Source of the DNA: Saccharomyces paradoxus
Lineage: Eukaryota; Ascomycota; Saccharomycetes; Saccharomycetales; Saccharomycetaceae
Direction of reading: 5' to 3'
Length of the DNA: 64,000 nt
NCBI RefSeq assembly: GCF_002079055.1
Contig: NC_047494.1
Span: 124,001 to 188,000 of the forward strand
A program made the position numbers and the translations under genes. Shown piece after piece: positions 58,950-64,000 of this stretch. How positions within the stretch are numbered: position 1 is the stretch's first letter; every line of letters starts with the position of its first letter. The notes under the pieces are model-generated. The model worked only from the letters and a program-made list of their open reading frames with translations, ran no database searches and was not told the origin of the DNA.

Positions 58950-60632
58950 ATGAATTGGTCGTTTCTACTACAGCTGGTAATAACAGTATTGTTAATTGTG
59001 CTGGGCGCCAACTGGTTGTTAAGTTCTTTTCTATTGGATTTTAAGAGGGACCTGACAGGAGTGGCTTTGTCACAGCAATCCAGTATATCCAGCGTTCGTA
59101 AAGAGAATGAAACAGCATATTATAGAAGCATGTTAGTACCCACTGGGTTCCCATTGACGACAGGATTGGGGCTTTCTTTGAAATACAAAATAAGAAATGG
59201 TAATTTCGGTGATGTTTGGAATGCCATAATGGAGGTTTCCAAAGGAAAAAACACCATTAAGTTTACAGGGAACGAAAAAAGCCATTCGTTGGGTGAACTC
59301 AATGGTATGGCCAAGCGCGTAGCTCAGAGACTTTCTACCGAGAATTTCAAAAATATTGGTATATCTAATTCTATTGCCACCGTAGAAGGCTTTACTCTTA
59401 CATTGGCTTCCATGATGATCTCTATAAAGACAGGTTCAATACCTCATTTTTTGCCAGCAGTTCCTAGACAACGATTGGAGGATGTTGATGTTCTGATCAT
59501 CGACTCATGGAGATCTCTTAAGATGCTAAACGGCAGCGAGGATTGGTATAGGCTAATTATTGTTTGCGATGATCCCGCCAAATCACCACAATTTGATGCG
59601 AGCTATAATGTTACTACTTGGAAGCAACTTATCGACGGTTTTACTAACGATACAGAGTACCAGTATACTCCGCCAGATGACAACTCCGATGATAAGAAAT
59701 TCTTTGCATACGTAACTTCTCCATGGAATGGAACTAATAGTTTTAATCAAATTTGTCTAGTGAGCAATATAGCGGAATTCATCAAGGGATTCCCCTTAGG
59801 CAATGAACTGAACAACCACGAACATCTAACTATTTCGGCAAAACTAGCAAGTTCTAGTGCAGGTCTACAAATTTGGGGAAAACTTTTTGCAGTCTTATTA
59901 CATGGCGGGTGTGCATCTTTCATCAATCCGGCAACGTTAGATTGCAGGTCGTTGCATGAAACTACGTTGCTGTTTATTGAAACAAAGGAGGTTGTCAAAT
60001 TAATTGATTCTAGCTCCAAAAGTGGGCCGCTGAATAGACTCTACTTATCCTGGGCCACAAATTTACTGAGTGAAGGTATTTTTACAAAAATCACCAAAAT
60101 CGAGCCACGTTATCTTGAAAAATTAAGATGTACTTATTTGGCAGATAGTGTGAAAGATGCTGAGGCTATTTCAACGTTTCCTGAAAAAATTCCTCAACTA
60201 AAGAAGACTAACCGAAGAACCACCCCAACTACTAAACAGCTAAATGAGATAAGGGCTCAGTTGGGATCCCGTGTAGTTCTTGAATTATATTGTCCATACA
60301 CTATCATGGGACCTGTAGCGCATACCAACTTTTATGACTATAGGGTTTTTGAGAACTCTGTGGATGACAGCGTTGTTTGTTATGGAACACTAAGCACCAC
60401 ATTAGAAGGAAAAATGGTGGAAACCGAAACCAACCCTCTTTTGAACATAGAGAAGAAACAGGGCATGTTATGTATTCGTGGCTTTAGCATAGGTAAGCCA
60501 GTAGAGTCCCGTCGTTTAGAGAAAGCTTTGCATTTGGCCGAAAGGTTTGGTGGAGGTGAAGGGTGGATGCCCCTAGTTGGCGTATTTGGACTGTGGGGCC
60601 AAGACGGTTGTTTATACATCTACAATCAATGA
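58950..60632 (+). CDS. YHR045W: ER-type membrane protein, decayed acyl-CoA-synthetase-like
   Basis: This 560-residue protein has no known function to me. An N-terminal membrane anchor spans about residues 7-29 (LQLVITVLLIVLGANWLLSSFLL). The rest follows the outline of the ANL adenylating superfamily: SLGELNGMAKRVAQRL near 112-127 resembles the TYGEL start. The usual Thr/Ser/Gly-rich ATP loop is replaced by YVTSPWNGTN near 252-261. At the C-terminus GMLCIRGFSIGKP and GWMPLVGVFGLWGQDGCLYI parallel GELxIRGP and GWxxTGDxGxxDxDGxLxI, but with the adenylate-binding Asp lost (VFG). The protein ends where the mobile C-terminal domain would begin. It is probably a non-catalytic relative; this is my inference. 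Confidence 0.75.
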   Translation: MNWSFLLQLVITVLLIVLGANWLLSSFLLDFKRDLTGVALSQQSSISSVRKENETAYYRSMLVPTGFPLTTGLGLSLKYKIRNGNFGDVWNAIMEVSKGKNTIKFTGNEKSHSLGELNGMAKRVAQRLSTENFKNIGISNSIATVEGFTLTLASMMISIKTGSIPHFLPAVPRQRLEDVDVLIIDSWRSLKMLNGSEDWYRLIIVCDDPAKSPQFDASYNVTTWKQLIDGFTNDTEYQYTPPDDNSDDKKFFAYVTSPWNGTNSFNQICLVSNIAEFIKGFPLGNELNNHEHLTISAKLASSSAGLQIWGKLFAVLLHGGCASFINPATLDCRSLHETTLLFIETKEVVKLIDSSSKSGPLNRLYLSWATNLLSEGIFTKITKIEPRYLEKLRCTYLADSVKDAEAISTFPEKIPQLKKTNRRTTPTTKQLNEIRAQLGSRVVLELYCPYTIMGPVAHTNFYDYRVFENSVDDSVVCYGTLSTTLEGKMVETETNPLLNIEKKQGMLCIRGFSIGKPVESRRLEKALHLAERFGGGEGWMPLVGVFGLWGQDGCLYIYNQ

Positions 60633-60650
60633 GTATTATCTATTGCTTTT

Positions 60651-60678
60651 ATTATTTATTATTTATTATTTATTATTT
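60651..60678. repeat. Tandem 7-base repeat (ATTATTT)4
   Basis: Four exact copies of ATTATTT lie just past the YHR045W stop, followed by TTATTA variants to about 60699. It is an AT minisatellite in the 3' region between convergent YHR045W and INM1. Confidence 0.9.
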
Positions 60679-60799
60679 GTTATTATCGTTATTATTATCA
60701 ATACTACTATATCCCCGTGATCAGCCAAAAATGATTCAATTGGCTGCCATCTTTCTCTTGCTTTTTCCAACTTTTCTATTACGCCTAATGCTTCAACAA

Positions 60800-61687
60800 T
60801 CAGTCATATTTCAATTGACCATCAACACAGTTCCAAAAGTCTGTGATATATTTTGTCTGTTCGTCATTTTCGTTATTGATTGTCCCCCTCACAGCCAAAT
60901 ATGTCCTATTATCGACTCCAATATTCCATTCACCCGAATTGGCACCTACTACACGACCACCCACTTCTTTTAAAATACACCATCCAGCACACACGTCCCA
61001 TGAATAGCAACCGCCATCCCAATAACTATCAAGGTAACCCATAGCAATATATGCCATAGTCATTGCAGAGGATCCTAAATTTCTGAATCCATGAACAAAG
61101 CCGTAATCACAAGATAGCAATTTTTCATAAGTGGCCATTTTCGTCTTGAAATTCTTTCCTTCTCTTGCAGAACCTGGCTGTAATGCCACTACTGATTTAT
61201 TTAGTATTAAAGAACCCATAGATTCTAATTTTGATTTATAGTCGTAGTCCTTGTTGTTAACTCTCATGCCATTTCCTTTAGAAGCGGATACCAAAAGGTT
61301 AATGTGTGGATTGTAAATAACGCCTACTACGGGCTCTTTGTTCACCGTGAGCCCTAGAGAAGTGCAACTAAATGGGAAGTCATGAACAAAGTTTGTGGTC
61401 CCATCGATTGGATCAATGATAAAAGTGGGGTCATCGGTAATCACGGTCTCCCCTTTCACATAACTTTCTTCTCCAACGAACTTGAAATTTGGATATTGGG
61501 CTCTAACCGATTCCCAAATCAACTTTTCGACTTGTTTGTCGATAGCAGTTACAATATCGACCCTCCTGGAGCCAGTCTTCAAATCATAATCTTTTTGAGT
61601 TCCTGACTTGGATTTGATGATTGGACCTACTTTTTCAGTAGCTAGATCACAAAGAAATTTCTCAATAGAAGCTAGGTCAATAGTCAT
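60800..61687 (-). CDS. INM1: Inositol monophosphatase
   Basis: Inm1 removes phosphate from inositol phosphates in inositol synthesis and is magnesium-dependent and lithium-sensitive. The 295-residue protein carries the family metal sites: GEESY (Glu near 73), DPIDGTTNFVHDFP at about 92-105, and WDVCAGWCILKEVGG in the C-terminal half. The S. cerevisiae protein has the same length as I recall. It converges on YHR045W (167 bases). Confidence 0.96.
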   Translation of the reverse strand: MTIDLASIEKFLCDLATEKVGPIIKSKSGTQKDYDLKTGSRRVDIVTAIDKQVEKLIWESVRAQYPNFKFVGEESYVKGETVITDDPTFIIDPIDGTTNFVHDFPFSCTSLGLTVNKEPVVGVIYNPHINLLVSASKGNGMRVNNKDYDYKSKLESMGSLILNKSVVALQPGSAREGKNFKTKMATYEKLLSCDYGFVHGFRNLGSSAMTMAYIAMGYLDSYWDGGCYSWDVCAGWCILKEVGGRVVGANSGEWNIGVDNRTYLAVRGTINNENDEQTKYITDFWNCVDGQLKYD

Positions 61688-62128
61688 GGTATATATGTAT
61701 ATATGCGTGCACTAGCTAATGACTTCCTTATTCATTCAAGATATGAAGAAAATTCTGGGTTTATTTGACAAGCTAAAAGTGAGATAAGAAATAAGGACCT
61801 ATATTAGTACCATTTTTGGAAATACAACGTGCGCAACAATGAAAGTCACTCGATGCATCATTCAAAAAAGTTTTTTTTTTCCATACATCATCAGATGAAA
61901 AATCTCGCTATGACGCACACCAGTTGATATTATTCAGTTTTTCCGAGGCAGAGAAAAGCCCTTTATACCCAAAAATGTGTCTTGTCAATGGAGCTGTTAA
62001 ACACAGTTCATCCTCTGTTAGCTACTATATTTATACACAAATGAGTATTAATTCTTTTCTCAGTTACACATGGTTTCACCTATTAACATATGTGTATATG
62101 TTCGTGTCGTACGTTGTCGTGAAAAAGG
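61688..62128 (-). promoter_or_regulatory. INM1 promoter region / AAP1 3' flank
   Basis: A 441-base gap between two minus-strand genes, with TATATATGTATATATG at 61689-61704 just before the INM1 ATG and a T-run at 61870-61881. I see no gene here. Confidence 0.55.
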
Positions 62129-64000
62129 CTATTGACCATACTCTTGCTCATGCAAGTATGCAGCAACAATGTCACGATCTCTGCTCACCCATTGCGCCTT
62201 GGATCTGATGGTATCTAGGGCTTGAGCCAAAGTTTGATCAAAGCCCTTAGTGACCTTTCTAGCATAGAATGTACTAATTTTTTCAAGGGCTTCGAAGGAG
62301 GTGAAGTTAGCTAAACCCAATGTCAATACACCCCCTAACACAGGCGAACCTGGCTGTAACCTCTTGGCAATTTCATCCCAATGTTCTTGCATCCATGCCC
62401 ACAATCTTTCGATACCCTCCTTGTGAGCTCTAATACCTTGCATTGGGATGTAAAAATCTTGATTTAAAACTGTACCATCCAACAAATAAGATAAAGTTCT
62501 TTCTAATAGCCTACTGTCTTCAAACCTGCCCAAAGCTCTCAAAGCAACGATTTTCTCTTCTGACGAAACAGGATTTTGGTAGATGCGGAAAATCTTTTCG
62601 TAGCTGTTTTCTCCACCAAGTCTGGCAACGGTGTTAAAAACAATTGCTTTGAACAGCGCAGGGATGGCCTTTCTGTTCCCATCAGTGTATTCTTCAAACA
62701 TTTTCACAGCGATAGATTGCATTTCTTTGTTACCAGAACTGCATGCAGCACCGAAAAGGTTGACCTTTAAACGTTGAATGGCAAAGGAGTCATCTTCGCT
62801 GATGTTCCATCCCAATTCAGAAAGTTTGTTGAGCACTAGATTCAACGTAAACTTATCAAGAGCATTCAAGATATCTTCCGGTTCGAAGAGCCAAGTAGAT
62901 TTCAAAGCGGATAAACTGTTAATGATTTGTTCCCAAACAACAAAAGAGTCCTCGTCTTTCCAATTGGAAATCAAGTTCAAGAAGTTTGTGGTGGATGTAT
63001 AACCAGACGCGGAGAGGGCTTTTGCATCGGCGACTAAGCCAACACGATCTTCGACGGATAACAAATGCGCTTGCGTAGATAGCTTGGCCCATCTTTCGTC
63101 CGAGTAAGAAGTAATGAAAATACCAGATTGATCACCATTAATCTTGAAGAAGTCTCCATTCTTTAATTCGAAAGTAGCTGATCTTTTGTTTAGTACCAAA
63201 GAGTTATCAATGCCTGTACTATCTTTCAAACCTAACAAAATGGGGTATATTGTGGTGTCCTCTTCTTCTTTAACATCACCGGTACTTAAATAACGATGTT
63301 GAGTTAGTGTGATTTTATTTTTTTGTTCCTTGACGGATAATACTGGAAAACCAACACGCTTAGTCCAAATGTTCATCACTGAACGAACGTCCTTACCAGA
63401 AGCGTCCGCTAAGGCATCCCATAAATCTCCAGTCTTTGCATTACCGTATTTAAACTTACTCAAATATTGGGACACACCTTTAATGAAAGTCTCTTCACCC
63501 AACCATTTGGAAATCATCCTCAATAAAGAAGATCCTTTAGAATAAGAAATTGCATCGAAAATCTGGTTAATTTCGTCCGCATTTTTAACGGGAACTTCGA
63601 TTGGATGGGAAGATCTTAATGAATCTAAATTTAAGGCGCGTTGTAGGTTGTCAGTAACATATTGCTCCCATACTTTCCACTCCGGCTGAAACTCGTTGCA
63701 AGAGTACCACGACATCCAAGTGGCAAAACCTTCGTTCAACCATAAGCCTTCCCACCAGTCCATGGTGACCAAGTTGCCGAACCATTGATGGGCTAGTTCA
63801 TGCTGAATAACCTCAGCAACCCTTTGAATACGATCCAAACTTGAATTTTTCATGTCCAATAACAAGTCGATAACTCTATAAGTGACCAATCCCCAGTTCT
63901 CCATAGCGCCGGCAGAAAACTCGTGAACGGCCACCATATCCATCTTTGGCAATGGATATTCTATGCTAAAGGTATCCTCAAAGAATTTTAGGGTCCTGGC
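62129..64000 (-). CDS. AAP1: Arginine/alanine aminopeptidase Aap1, C-terminal part (5' end outside window)
   Basis: Aap1 is an M1-family zinc aminopeptidase linked to glycogen accumulation in S. cerevisiae. The frame is open to the window end, so about 624 C-terminal codons are present of roughly 856. Visible are the exopeptidase motif GAMENWG (about 63885-63907), the zinc site HELAHQWFGNL with the downstream Glu in LNEGFATW, the catalytic-Tyr region SYSKGSSLLRM, and the long ERAP1-like helical C-terminal domain ending HEQEYGQ. The paralogue is Ape2. Identity is by motifs and synteny. Confidence 0.95.
   Translation of the reverse strand, partial: ARTLKFFEDTFSIEYPLPKMDMVAVHEFSAGAMENWGLVTYRVIDLLLDMKNSSLDRIQRVAEVIQHELAHQWFGNLVTMDWWEGLWLNEGFATWMSWYSCNEFQPEWKVWEQYVTDNLQRALNLDSLRSSHPIEVPVKNADEINQIFDAISYSKGSSLLRMISKWLGEETFIKGVSQYLSKFKYGNAKTGDLWDALADASGKDVRSVMNIWTKRVGFPVLSVKEQKNKITLTQHRYLSTGDVKEEEDTTIYPILLGLKDSTGIDNSLVLNKRSATFELKNGDFFKINGDQSGIFITSYSDERWAKLSTQAHLLSVEDRVGLVADAKALSASGYTSTTNFLNLISNWKDEDSFVVWEQIINSLSALKSTWLFEPEDILNALDKFTLNLVLNKLSELGWNISEDDSFAIQRLKVNLFGAACSSGNKEMQSIAVKMFEEYTDGNRKAIPALFKAIVFNTVARLGGENSYEKIFRIYQNPVSSEEKIVALRALGRFEDSRLLERTLSYLLDGTVLNQDFYIPMQGIRAHKEGIERLWAWMQEHWDEIAKRLQPGSPVLGGVLTLGLANFTSFEALEKISTFYARKVTKGFDQTLAQALDTIRSKAQWVSRDRDIVAAYLHEQEYGQ

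Noticed and set aside
60563-60973. 136-codon frame spanning the YHR045W-INM1 boundary
   Set aside because: It overlaps YHR045W in another frame and INM1 antisense; the hydrophobic stretch comes from the ATTATTT repeats.
61924-62208. 94-codon plus-strand frame at the AAP1 3' end
   Set aside because: It overlaps AAP1 antisense and has no conserved features.

Overview
The window is a stretch of budding-yeast nuclear chromosome. Every large reading frame matches, in order and orientation, the run from MIP6 (YHR015W) to AAP1 (YHR047C) on the right arm of Saccharomyces cerevisiae chromosome VIII. Support for yeast: intergenic gaps of a few hundred bases, short 5'-proximal introns with GTATGT donors and TACTAAC-type branch sites, an alanine tRNA with a Ty1/Ty2-type delta LTR fossil beside it, and recognisable Gcn4, Rap1, Put3, Rpn4, Abf1 and Reb1 sites. 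Protein sequences recalled from the S288C reference differ here by a few percent in Arg4 and by more in Myo1 and the Slt2 tail. The source is therefore probably a sister Saccharomyces species (paradoxus, mikatae or similar) or a diverged strain rather than S288C. I could not run an alignment to decide.

Layout. 1-8.3 kb: the 3' part of MIP6, YSC84 (one intron), YSC83, ARG4 and DED81. 8.3-13.9 kb: prolyl-tRNA synthetase YHR020W, which shares a divergent promoter with DED81, then tRNA-Ala(AGC) with an adjacent delta LTR, RPS27B (exon 1 is just the ATG) and YHR022C, a Ras-like GTPase. 13.9-25 kb: MYO1, MAS2, THR1 and VMA16. 25-36.5 kb: RPN1, DAP2, YHI9, SLT2 and RRM3, all on the minus strand. 36.8-41.5 kb: ERC1, YHR033W and PIH1. 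41.6-48.3 kb: YHR035W, BRL1, PUT2 and RRF1 in tandem on the plus strand. 48.3-53.3 kb: MSC7, VMA10 (second ATG-only first exon), BCD1 and SRB2 (intron). 54-64 kb: NCP1, the tandem pair DOG2/DOG1, YHR045W, INM1 and the C-terminal two thirds of AAP1, cut by the window end.

Most genes are unrelated housekeeping or growth-control genes and do not form an operon-like system. Loose links exist: several genes are in amino-acid metabolism or charging (ARG4, DED81, YHR020W, THR1, PUT2, the PRO1-like YHR033W), and Gcn4-type sites lie in front of ARG4, the DED81/YHR020W pair, THR1 and PUT2. Two V-ATPase subunits (VMA16, VMA10) and two aldehyde-dehydrogenase family genes (PUT2, MSC7) also lie here.

I see no novel multi-gene system. 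The best leads are single genes: YHR045W reads as a membrane-anchored, decayed acyl-CoA-synthetase-like protein; YHR022C is a long Ras-like GTPase with a C-terminal CaaX box; YHR035W is a Sec23 paralogue that keeps the arginine-finger neighbourhood; RRF1 has a 19-codon upstream frame whose stop overlaps the RRF1 start (TAATG); and DOG1/DOG2 show a sharp gene-conversion boundary.
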